Source: Liolophura sinensis
Lineage: Eukaryota > Mollusca > Polyplacophora > Chitonida > Chitonidae
DNA: 64,000 nucleotides
Direction of reading: 5' to 3'
Assembly (NCBI RefSeq): GCF_032854445.1
Contig: NC_088296.1
Span: 15,427,485 to 15,491,484, forward strand
In this document: piece after piece, positions 11,555-21,572 of the stretch
Position numbering within the stretch: position 1 is the first letter of the stretch
Layout: each line of letters starts with the position of its first letter
The notes under the pieces: model-generated
Databases searched by the model: none
Told to the model about the DNA's origin: nothing
What the model saw: only the letters and a program-made list of their open reading frames with translations
Program-made: the position numbers and the translations under genes

Positions 11555-11740
11555 TGCCTTTCTATCCCAGCTTTGTTGACTCCAGGACCAGCTTTGTTGA
11601 CTCCAGGACCAGCTTTGTTGCCTCCAAGACTGATTTCTTGCCTCCAAGACCTGATTTCTTCCCTCCAAGTCCTGCTTTATCTTCAAGGCCTGCTTTGTTG
11701 TCTCCAAGACAAGTTTTGTTGCCTCCAGCGCCACCATTTT
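11555..11740. repeat. ~21-24 bp degenerate minisatellite
   Basis: Copies of CTTTGTTGACTCCAGGACCAG and close variants (TTGCCTCCAAGACTGATTT). The proline- and serine-rich open frames across it, on both strands, come from the repeat. Confidence 0.65.
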
Positions 11741-12022
11741 TATTGTTGCAAAGCTTGCCACATTTGTTAAATGCTGACATAGCGTTTTGGATTAATTTAA
11801 GTAAATGCTTACTTAAGAAGGCTTTGTGAAACAGGTGTACCTAACTAAGCTAAACTCACGTTAGTACATGTTAAGAACATGCTAAGCATGCTTTGTGAAA
11901 TTGACCCCAGACGAGGCGATGATTTCCAGTTTCTTTGATCAGTTTGTCACTTTGTCACTTTCAACATTATTTCGTTCATATCATGAGCAATGGCATCTCA
12001 TTGTAGCAGGCTGGACCCACTG

Positions 12023-12024
<2 letters not shown>

Positions 12025-12096
<72 letters not shown>

Positions 12097-12098
12097 TA
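12025..12098. repeat. (TA)n microsatellite
   Basis: Over 30 TA dinucleotides, ending in CATATATAAT. Confidence 0.95.
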
Positions 12099-12230
12099 AT
12101 GCTGCCTCACTTGAATGTCAGGCTGAAGACACCAGTGAGTCTAGTGTTGTCTTAAGTTTTTAATAACCAGATAACCATGACCTGTCCCTGAACATTGTGG
12201 AAAGAGTATTTTCCAATTTCTATCCTTTGA

Positions 12231-12330
12231 TTTATTTATTGATTGGCAGATGTATGCTGTGCTCATTAATATTTCACTTATATGACAAAGACCAGAATTA
12301 TCTGGGAGGAAACGGGCAGAATCTGGGGGC
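12231..12330 (-). mobile_element. SINE-A fragment, minus strand, abutting minisatellite
   Basis: Reversed tail TTTATTTATTGATTGG, then TTAATATTTCACTTATATGAC, GGGAGGAAACGGGCAGA and TCTGGGGGCAACC. The SINE similarity runs straight into the first units of the 19-bp array. Confidence 0.65.
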
Positions 12331-13785
12331 AACCAGCCCAGGGACAACCACATCAACCAGGGACAACCATACCAACCAGGGACAGCCATACCAACCTGGG
12401 ACAACCATACCAACCAGGGACAGCCATACCAACCAGGGACAACCGTACCAACCAGGGACAACCATACCAACCAGGGACAACCATGCCATACTGGACAACC
12501 ATATCAACCAGGGGACAACCGTACCAACCAGGGACAACCATATCAACCAGGGACAACCATACCAACCAGGGACAGCCATACCACCTGGGACAACCATACC
12601 AACCAGGGACAGCCATACCAACCAGGGACTACCATATCAACCAGGGACAGCCATACCAACCAGGGACAACCATGCCATACTGGGACAACCATATCAACCA
12701 GGGACAACCGTGCCAACCAGGGACAACCATATCAACCAGGGACAACCGGACCAACCAGGGACAACCATACCAACCAGGGACAACCATACCAGCAGGGACA
12801 ACCATGCCATACTGGGGCAACCATACAACCAGGGACAGCCATACCAACCAGGGACAACCGTACCAACCAGGGACAACCAGGGACAACCATGCCAATCAGA
12901 GACAATCAGAGACAAATCAGAGACAACCATACCAATCAGGGACCAACCAGGGACAACCATGCCAATCAGGGACCAACCAGGGACAACTGTACCAACCAGG
13001 GACAACCATACCAATCAGAGACAAACCAGGGACAACCACACCATACAGGAACCAACCAGGAAAAAACATGCCATACAGGGACCAACCATACCAACCAGGG
13101 ACAACCCCACCAGCCAGGGACAACCATACCACACAGGGACAACCATATCAACCAGAGACAACCATATCAACCTGGGACAACCATACCAACCTGGGACAAC
13201 CATACAGCCAGGGACCAACCAGGGACAACCATACCATACAGGGACCAACCATACCAACCAGGGACAACCATACCATACAGGGACCAACCAGGACAGCCAT
13301 ACCAACCAGGGACCAACCAGGGACAACCATATCAACCAGGAACAACCATACCGGCCAGGGACAACCATACCACTAAGGGACCAACCAGGGACAACTATAA
13401 CAACCAGGGACAACCAGGGACAACCATACCAACCAGGGACAGCCATACCAACCAGGGACCAACCAGGGACAACCATATCAACCAGGGACAACCATACCAG
13501 CAGGGACAACCATACCACTCAGGGATCAACCAGGGACAACCATACCATACATGGACAACCATACCAACCAGGGACAACCATATCAACCAGGGACAACCAT
13601 ACCATACAGGGACCAACCAGGGACAACCATACCATACAGGGACCAACAGGGACAACCATACCATGCAGAGGCCAACCATACCAACCAGGGGACAACCATA
13701 TCAACCAGGGACAACCATACCAACCATGGACAACCATACCAACCAGGGACAACCATTATACCAACCAGGGACAACAGACCAGTCA
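12331..13785. repeat. 19-bp minisatellite, ~75 units
   Basis: The unit is GGGACAACCATACCAACCA with many variants (CATATCAACC, CATGCCATACT, shortened units). Because 19 is not a multiple of 3, three units give a 19-residue protein period and no frame meets a stop, which yields a spurious 541-codon frame and others on both strands. Confidence 0.95.
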
Positions 13786-14193
13786 ATATAATATCCTGTA
13801 TCAAATTGTGAGATGTGCTTGAAACCCCAAAACACAAACAAACATATCTGAGAATGCTCTAAGTATCTCACTAACATTGTGATACATTTTATTACAGCAA
13901 GTGACAATTTTTTCACATAATGTCAGCCAGTTATCTTATTCTGGCATAAGCACATGTCTGCATTACCATGGTTGCAAAGAAGTGTTCCAGAAGATGCTTA
14001 AAGGGAGATAACCAAACAAGGGGTTTCAAAACTGTATGATTCCCACAAAAATACAGCTTCTCACTTTAATCTATGTACCAGTTGTACAGGTGCTTCACAG
14101 GTATCTAATTACAACTACATGATGGCTTCCAAATATATTTCTCTTAAGATCACTCATAAAATTATTTCAAGTACAGGATTATTAGGCATGCAG

Positions 14194-14194
<1 letters not shown>
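13786..14194. other. Unassigned spacer
   Basis: No gene is seen. It lies downstream (3') of GTF2A2. Confidence 0.5.

Positions 14195-14253
<59 letters not shown>
14195..14253. repeat. (TA)n microsatellite
   Basis: About 29 TA dinucleotides. Confidence 0.95.
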
Positions 14254-14260
<7 letters not shown>

Positions 14261-14854
14261 GTATATTTGTTTTTTTTTTAACTGGCAACCTGTGTGTTTT
14301 TATTTACTCTCTTGCTGGGCAGAAATTAAGTACTTTTTCTTTAGCATACCGACCATCTCACCCTTATTCAAGGATACAGTAAACACGACAGTCATGTGCT
14401 TACAGTTCTATAGCCATGGTAACACAATCAGACGAGAATTCAGTTAAATCCTCATGTCTGTTTCACATCAAACATCAGGCCATCAACAGCTGTAACACTC
14501 AGACATGGGTATCAAATGTACAGTGATTACCATGATTTTCAACTCTTATGACATGTCTGTAAAGGTCTGTAGAATGATGAAAACGTCTGTAAGATGATGA
14601 AAATGTCTGTAAAATGAGGAAAATACATCATTTAATACACACAGGTATCAAGCATACGGTTATTACCATGATTTTTCAACTCTTTTGACATATCACTAAA
14701 TGTCAGTAAAATGAAGAAAATATCTGCTATTGTCTCTCCACCAAACAGCACTGAGGACTGTTCGAATTGAGCCTTCAGACAAGGGGTGATTTTCTTTGTC
14801 CCGGCATGAGATTTGGTTGGCTAGTTAACTGATATACAGTCCCTCCGCAAATCT

Positions 14855-14986
14855 TCAGCTTTTGCCGTCACATGCCACAATTTTCACCTTCTCAATGTTT
14901 GAGACCTCCTGAACATCTCTGATTTCCACTTTGCTCAAGACAAAAGTCCAAACGTTGTCACAGAATCTGTAGGTGTCTAAATGACC
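14855..14986 (-). CDS. GTF2A2: GTF2A2 exon 3
   Basis: 43 codons plus TGA, from [11 protein letters not shown] to ACDGKS. The acceptor is GTTTCTAG. The acidic/Thr tail after DGK seen in vertebrates is missing. Confidence 0.95.
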   Translation of the reverse strand, partial: GHLDTYRFCDNVWTFVLSKVEIRDVQEVSNIEKVKIVACDGKS

Positions 14987-17900
14987 CTAGAAACAAAAAA
15001 CACAAATCAACGCTTGAAGTTTAGAAAATATCTGTAAACACTTTAAGTTCAACCACACAGCGATCTAAGACTCAAGGAAAAATTTCAAATTATGTTAAAA
15101 TTGTTATTTCTTACATAACACGGTCAAAATATTGCTTGTCAAAGTAAATTCTGGGCAAGTTATTCAAAACAAATATCAGCTAAAATAACAGACAGGAACA
15201 CACCAAGTTTACTAAATGAAATTTCTACTTTCATCTAAGATCGTACCAACCACGGCTTTGCTTAATTTTTGTTTTGTCAACATATTTCACAATTTGCCAT
15301 GCATGCGACTTCTACATGGTCTAGGCCACAATGACTTACAAAATTTGGCAAAACTTGCAGTAATTTTTTGTTTACTATTAAAGGTAAAGAGCTCTAAAAA
15401 ATTGAAGTAGGCACCACCGAATAGGCCACTTAAAAACTACACATAAATATACCTTTATTTATTTTTTAGATTTTTGTGAAAAGAGTTAAAGGCGCTCAAA
15501 TATTTGAATCCCAAGGTTTGGCTTTCTGAACCATACTATTAGAGGTTAGGCACTCTGACGTCACAGGAACTTTTTTCAACTCTATTAACAACAATGAATG
15601 TTAGAATAACTCTTTTTACCCATGAGTGAAAGATTAGTGAAATAATGTTCCCAAACATCCCTTCCTTCTGGTGAACATTAGGCAAAAAAGGTTCCAAGAT
15701 ACCATCAGTATGGCTCATAAAGCCCACCGTAAATTTCAAATAATTGAATGCTTTTCAACAATCTGACAAAATAAATGAAACTATTTTTACGCATAGTTTT
15801 CAGTTCTCTGTATGATGAATCTGACTTCATGTTTTAGCTTTCTTTTCCTTTAAGGATAGTTCGTCATTTCATATCATATCATTTCAGAGTTGTGAATTCA
15901 TATGAACTCTGGCAACAATTTAACATTATCTTATGCAGCATAGTCATTTTGGCATGGAAAAAGAGATATTTTTGAAAACTGTATTTAGATTCTGCAAAAC
16001 ACATTTACTCCTATCGTTCTCAATCCTTTTCTGTCATGAGGAAATAAAACACACCCTCCCACACGCACAGGTGAAAACCGAGGTGCTTTTCTTGCATTCG
16101 CAAAGGGGAAGGAGACAGTTCTGATAAAAAAGTCACCACAGTACAGTCATGACTGTAGGCACAGTATCATCATGACTGTGGGCACTGTATCAATGTGACT
16201 GTAGGCACTGTATCACTGTGACTGCAGGCACTGTATTATCATGACAGTAGGTACTGTATCATCATGACTGCAGGCACTGTATTATCATGACAGTAGGTAC
16301 TGTATCATCATGACTGCAGGCACTGTATTATCATGACAGTAGGTACTGTATCATCACAGTACTGTACCATCACAGTACTGTATCGTCACAGTTCTGTATC
16401 ACAGTACTGTATTGTCACAGTACTGTATCGTCACAGTACTGTACAGGTAGTTCTTCAACGGTTTCATATGTTTATAAGATATCTATTCAGTAATATTCTT
16501 GGGGCATTATTTTGTGTAATCTGATAAAATAATCCTATCTGTGAATCTCTGAAATTTGCCAAAACAACCAATTTTTATATGTCTGCAAATCCACATTTAA
16601 AATGGTGTATAAATCACATAACAAATTGTTCATATACGACAAAGTTGAGGGTAATTATGAAATACAGGCTCCCATCAAGAACATCAATACCTCCACAGGG
16701 AGCATAGAGTTAGTCCAATTTGGAGTGTCAGCATGTTTAACTTAATTACCTCTATTGCAGAGGGAGAAGCCCTTGTTGGGCCTAGAAACAGTTTGGAATA
16801 CACAAGGTTAGCCAGGTACCCATCCACCCGTCCAAGTGAACAGGTGAAATACAAAATTGTTGCCATTTGGGCACCTTATTTTCAGCACTTTTAACATGGG
16901 AGAGATAGGATGAAAATGAAATGTGGACACCCTGCTATGACAAAATGGTCTCAAAAAGAGATGCTTAGACACTCTCTTTCACATTTCTGGCCAACTCTCT
17001 GACAAGGAAGAGAATCTTTTCCATCAAAATCAGCTGAAATTTCTTCTACCAGCTGGCCCCGATTAGCAGAATGATTTGGACATTTTGCTTAAAAAGACTT
17101 AATACTTTGAAAATCATGTTTTCCTTTAAATCAGCTGAAAATTCTTATCTCTGACTTTGGAATGTTCCTTCTTCCTCCCACTATAAAACAAAAAAAACAC
17201 TTGCATTGGACTCACCTTAAAGCTGATCCTGTTTTTGACCCGGGTGGCCAGCCCATTGTTGATGGCTTTGTCAAACTGAAGGAGAACTTTGAGAGCTAAT
17301 TGTGGCGTAATCTGACCACACTGAAATCACAAATAAACATATATATATACAAATATACATGTACTGTAGTAGAGTGAGTGAGTGCTTGGGAGTTTAACGT
17401 CGTACTCAACAATTTTTCAGTCATATGACGACGAAGGAATCATTAGGGTGCATGTACGTGTAATGTGCCTCCTTGTTTCAGGACGGATTTCCACCGCTCT
17501 TTTATTTAGTGCTGCTTCACTGAGACGACTTACCGAAGTAAGCCGCCCCACCCGAGCCATTATACTGATATGGGTCAACCAGTCGTCGCTCTATCCCCTT
17601 CATGCTGAACGCCAAGCGAGGAAGTTACAACTTCCTCTTTTAAAGTCTTAGGTGTGACTCGATCAAGGATTGATCCTGGATCTACCGATCCCGAAGCGGA
17701 CGCTCTACCAACTGTGCTATCCGGGCCGGTCTGTACTGTAGTAGAATAAATCTACCTACATGTATGGAAGACCTTGCCAGTCAAACGCACTATAACATTA
17801 GGACATGTGCCCCACCACCATTAGCAACAGTGAGCAATTTTTTTATTTATTTGATTGCTATTTATTACCATATTTCCCCTTTATAACTATTAAAGGAGAA

Positions 17901-20900
17901 GAAACCATTAAAATGAGATGAAAAATTAAATTAATTAAAATCAGATTAAAGAACGTCAAAACTTATTTGAATATATGATCTAAAATATTTGGTGGGGGGG
18001 GGGGGTTGTTTTTCAAGAGAAAAGGATATTTGAAAATATTTTTGTATGGTGGGTATTTGGGACAAACTTTTGGTATTTGGTATCGTTGTTGCATGATAAT
18101 GTTCTAAAAAAGGATGTGATGCTTGTCTAATGAATTTTCAGACATATGACGATGAAGGAATCCTTAGAGTGCAAGTAATGTTCCTCCTTGTTGCAGGACG
18201 GATTTCCACTGCTCTTTCATCTAGTGCTGCTTCACTGAGACGCCTAACCAAAGGCAAGTAAGCCGCCCCGCCCGAGCCATTATACTGATATGGGTCAACC
18301 AGTCATTGCACTATCCACTTTATGTTGAACGTCAAGCGACGAAGTTACAACTTCCTCTTTTTAAGGTCTTAGGTGTGACTCGAGCCAGGATTGACCCTAA
18401 ATCTACCGCTCCCGAAGCAGACGCTCTACCAACTGTGCTATCGGGGCCAGTATTACGTTTGGACACATGTGCCCCACATTTTTATGTTTTCTCTACCTTT
18501 AAGAGAACAGTCATCCTCCACAATTTGTACCTTTAAAATGTGATAGCAGTTATTTTTTGGGGCTCCAGGAAGCAAGGGTACCCAGGGAAACCCCTGCCTT
18601 CGAGCAAGTTACTGATGTGCTTTCCCAGTTTCCACCTCTGATACACATGATCATATTGGTGGGAGAAAAGTACATAGTCTTCAAAGAATGCTAGACTGTG
18701 CCACACAAGCTTAAACTTGTTAGCAAAGGTTACCAAAGAGCTTGCCTATAAGAGACACATGAATGCTAAATGTAGCACAATATATTCATAAAGTACTAAA
18801 ACATTTCCCTCAACATGGATATTATTACAAAAAAAAAGACATGAAGGTTAGAAATTTATTATAAAGTAATTGACAGTAACTAACACATAGATCCATATCA
18901 GCAATGGAACATCCACATCATGACTGGGTTTAACTGGAGTTCAATACCCTAAATTCTTCAACCATTTCAACCGCCTCTACCACCAATATTTTGAAACATT
19001 CTGAGAGAACTATGGGGTACAGAGAAGTAATCTGTACAGTTTTATGAAGTTTGCATCTTTAGTGACACAAACAAATCATTTTTAGCACCAATTTCATAAT
19101 AATTGTATGCATAAATTTCGACGAAAAAAGTGCTTTAGAGGTCGAACAGATTTACAGTGTGTGAGAACTTTTTGATACAATGCTACTTCACATTTTAAGC
19201 TCAGACACAGTCACATGAGCCTTAGTGTCAATGAATAATTGTTGTCTGTCACAATCAGGGAAATGTGCAGCTTTCATAATCACAGGCTTTGAATTTAAGC
19301 AGAAAGTCAAAGTGGACACTAATACCTGTACTCTCTAAGTTCTACTAGTCCCCCCACAAGTTCACTGGTCCTGACACAAACATATTTGTGTTTTTCTGAT
19401 CTTGCATGGGATACTGAAAAACATGCTTGGATCGGCTAATGACAAACAAAAGTCCTGGTGGACGCAAATTTCACAATTCTGGCAACACATACAGGTTATA
19501 GTCAGTAGTGAAGCAATGGCCTACCACAAATCCACAACGCTTGAAAACGTTCACTACAAATGCTTGCGGTTATATTGAAGGTTTCTTTCAAATTTTTGAT
19601 CACCTGATAATTCTGACCACCTCATTTCTACATAAGACAAAGACTTATTCTCTAAAAAGTTGTATTTTCTGATGGCACATTGGACCAGTACCTTACAAAA
19701 TCTACTGATTCGACAGAAATTCACTGGCCTCATACCATGGGACAAGTGCTGATTTCTAGCCATGAATCATGGGAGAAATTTTCAGCCATTTACTGCGCAA
19801 AGAAAACACATGCATAACAAATGTGCCCAAAATAATGTAAAAATAACATCAATGTTCAAATTTTCTTAGTAATTTCTGTATCATAAGTATAAATTCTGAC
19901 CTTTTACAATCACTGTCTCATAAATCATATCACATAAATTATTATTTTGTACATGATTTTTGTTTTTCTTATTACCACCAGTACCACCCCATTTAGCTGA
20001 TCCCACTCTAACCCACCCACTTTACCCCAGCGGTTAAAGGCTGTCCACTGGACAGCTGGAACAGCCTGGGGCTCTGACCTAGCATATTTTGTCCAATCTA
20101 TAAACCTTACCATCTGCCAATTACGTCCTGTGCACACTGACCTTTGTTGATTACCATAATCCATATTAAACCACTGCCTTTTCAAACTGTTAAGCTTACA
20201 TGCGCACATACTCACACAGTACTTTGACCTCTGTTGTTTATTTACTTATACAGCTGTTGATAAAGATAAACACTGAAATGTTTACAAGCCTAACCCATAT
20301 ACCAGCGTGATGGGTGGAGACTGCAACATTCTGCAGATAATGCCACATATGTCATCACTGCAGGTGGGTGGTGCATGTGCATCAAGTCCCACTCTCACAG
20401 CATGTGCACTGACATGAGAGGGACATAAAGAGCTGTGATTAATGCCTGTACTGGTCTAACTGTCTGAGCTTTATCAGTAATTGTCAGTGATCAGGTAAGT
20501 ACAGTTCTTCCACTGTTAGATCAATTTATATATTTTAGGATAATGTAAATTTATAAAATTTTAAGTACTGGTACAGTAATCAAAAAAAAAAAAAAGGTTT
20601 TTCTCATCCTATTATCCAGAACTACAAGTACAGAGATTTCAAGTTCACATTTTTATCCTGTACCCTTACCTTATTTGACCATGACCATATGATTCTCTGA
20701 CTTCATTGTATTATACCTGATATTGTATCGTATCTATAACCAGTCCACAGGGTTACCTCTTTCTCTCGTTCAGTATTAATGATCATGATAGCGTTGCAAA
20801 TGTGTCTTCAGTCTCCAAGGCTCATTTTAAAGACATAGGGTAGAAATGTGTTGGATGCAATAGTCAGTTCAATCAAAGACCCTGGCCTTGCTTACTTTAC

Positions 20901-21117
20901 GCAAAACATTGTTTCAAAAAGTCAAAAATTGCCTTTGTCAAAAAAAGAAACTTGGCAAATCATAGAAATGCAACAACAACAACAGCCTAACATTTTGGAT
21001 GAGTATTACCCTACACCCATTTAAAAGTAACTTAATGTTTACCTGAATAAGTTCGTCTAGACTCTCTTGTAACGTATGACCCAGCGTTGTATTCCTGTAT
21101 AATTGATAACTAGCCAT
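14855..21117 (-). CDS. GTF2A2: Transcription initiation factor IIA gamma subunit
   Basis: The spliced CDS joins 21043-21117, 17216-17320 and 14855-14986 on the minus strand, giving 103 aa (human is about 109). It is the small subunit of TFIIA, which binds TBP-TATA and stabilises the RNA polymerase II preinitiation complex in the nucleus. The N-terminal four-helix-bundle part reads [20 protein letters not shown], then [18 protein letters not shown]; the C-terminal beta-barrel part reads [14 protein letters not shown] and ends [11 protein letters not shown]. All are family hallmarks. Both junctions are phase 0, with GT donors (GTAAAC, GTGAGT) and AG acceptors. An in-frame ATG nine codons upstream (21144) exists, but the conserved start is the Met before ASYQLYR. 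A candidate AATAAA on the minus strand is at 14299-14304. The gene faces away from the LysM gene, with 281 bp between the start codons. Confidence 0.95.
15480..15765 (-). repeat. Family-D dispersed repeat, copy 1
   Basis: The reverse complement matches 37025-37280: GAAAAGCATTCA, TGGTGGGCTTTAT, CATACTGATGGTAT, GGAACATTATTTCA, TCAGAGT. I cannot tell which element class it belongs to. Confidence 0.65.
16140..16447. repeat. Compound minisatellite (ACTGTATCAT / ACAGTACTGT)
   Basis: Units of about 23 bp (CATGACTGCAGGCACTGTAT) alternate with CATGACAGTAGGTACTGTAT, then give way to 15-17 bp ACAGTACTGTATCGTC units. The core ACAGTACTGT is palindromic. Confidence 0.85.
16448..16657 (+). mobile_element. 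MITE, family C1, diverged
   Basis: It has inverted ends (TTCTTCAACGGTTTCATATG at the left; the right end is the complement of TAATTACCCTCAACTTTGTCG) and shares internal GGCATTATTTTGTGTAATCTGA with the copy at 41088. Confidence 0.65.
17216..17320 (-). CDS. GTF2A2: GTF2A2 exon 2
   Basis: 35 codons from [10 protein letters not shown] to NRISFK. The acceptor is GATTTCAG and the donor GTGAGTCC; both junctions are phase 0. Confidence 0.95.
17374..17732 (-). mobile_element. SINE-B, full length with 13-bp TSD
   Basis: It is flanked by perfect GTACTGTAGTAGA repeats at 17361-17373 and 17733-17745. The element runs from GAGTGAGTGCTTGGGAG (reversed CACTCAC tail) to CCGGGCCGGTCT (tRNA-like start). The tRNA A-box (TAGCACAGTTGGTAGAGCG) and B-box-like (GGATCAATCCTTG) are visible on the minus strand. 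Confidence 0.92.
18126..18450 (-). mobile_element. SINE-B, 3' tail lost
   Basis: Matches the copy at 17374 from AATTTTCAGACATATGACG to GTGCTATCGGGGCCA. The (CACTCAC) tail is absent. Confidence 0.88.
18950..19155 (+). mobile_element. MITE, family C2
   Basis: The left end is TAAATTCTTCAACCATTTC and the right end the complement of TAAATCTGTTCGACCTC. The inside (CCACCAATATTTTGA, AGTTTTATGAAG, TGACACAAACAA, CATTTTTAGCA) matches 40227-40445. Confidence 0.75.
21043..21117 (-). CDS. GTF2A2: GTF2A2 exon 1 (coding part)
   Basis: 25 codons ending in DELIQ, phase 0, donor GTAAAC. A TTTCAG just upstream of the start, at about 21160-21170, could be an acceptor for a 5' UTR exon. Confidence 0.93.
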
Positions 21118-21398
21118 AATTTCGTGAAACACCGCGTCCCTCAAAAATTGATCGACCCACTCACTGAAATCAGGAAAGGTAATGGTTAGAATTTGGAACC
21201 CGTACCTTTCCCTCTGACATTTTCAATTTTCATTTTCTACTATTCATGAATGGGCCAATTTTTTTTCTAAAATACTCTTGCTAAATGGTTCGTATACCCC
21301 TTTGTCCTGTAACTACTCCTTATTTTATAAATCCGCAGGTGCATAAATTGGAGTTCACCGGGTACTAAGTGATCACGTGACATTCAGGTGAACGCAAA
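21118..21398. promoter_or_regulatory. Shared head-to-head promoter, GTF2A2 / LysM gene
   Basis: 281 bp separates the two divergent start codons. A palindromic TCACGTGA E-box at 21373-21380 lies 18 bp upstream of the LysM start; such sites bind bHLH-ZIP factors (USF, MITF/TFE class). No TATA box is obvious. Shared control is an inference from spacing. Confidence 0.55.
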
Positions 21399-21572
21399 AT
21401 GGCGGCGAGCAGTGGCAATGAGAAGCAGTCGCTGGGCAAGTTTATGAAAAGCCAAACGAAATACGGAACGACGACGACAGTGATGGCGAAAAACAGATGC
21501 TCGCATTATGTGAAACACAGGGTTGTGTCTGGTGATACACTGGCTCGTTTGGCATTAAAATATAGCGTTACG
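21399..21572 (+). CDS. LYSMD1: LysM gene exon 1
   Basis: 58 codons, from MAASSGNEKQ to LKYSVT, which splits the LysM domain. The first ATG follows the promoter E-box; donor GTAAGG, phase 0. The read-through frame adds an unrelated tail and stops at 21632. Confidence 0.92.

Larger units (their letters stand above)
14987..17215 (-). other. GTF2A2 intron 2
   Basis: 2.2 kb. It holds a family-D repeat (15480-15765), a degenerate ACTGTATCAT-type minisatellite (16140-16447) and a MITE (16448-16657). No other coding signal is seen. Confidence 0.85.
17321..21042 (-). other. GTF2A2 intron 1
   Basis: 3.7 kb. It contains two SINE-B copies (17374-17732, 18126-18450), a MITE (18950-19155) and a G-run near 17994. 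The rest is unassigned. Confidence 0.85.

Noticed and set aside
11269..11829. 186-codon Pro/Ser-rich frame
   Set aside because: Covers two short minisatellites and a SINE remnant; no splice sites or homology I can support.
12197..13822. 541-codon open frame
   Set aside because: It is a 19-bp minisatellite with no stop in any frame, in a unit length not divisible by three; the same region is open on the other strand.
21118..21144. N-terminal extension MRDAVFHEI of GTF2A2
   Set aside because: The family begins at the Met before ASYQLYRNT; the extension is upstream sequence that happens to be open.
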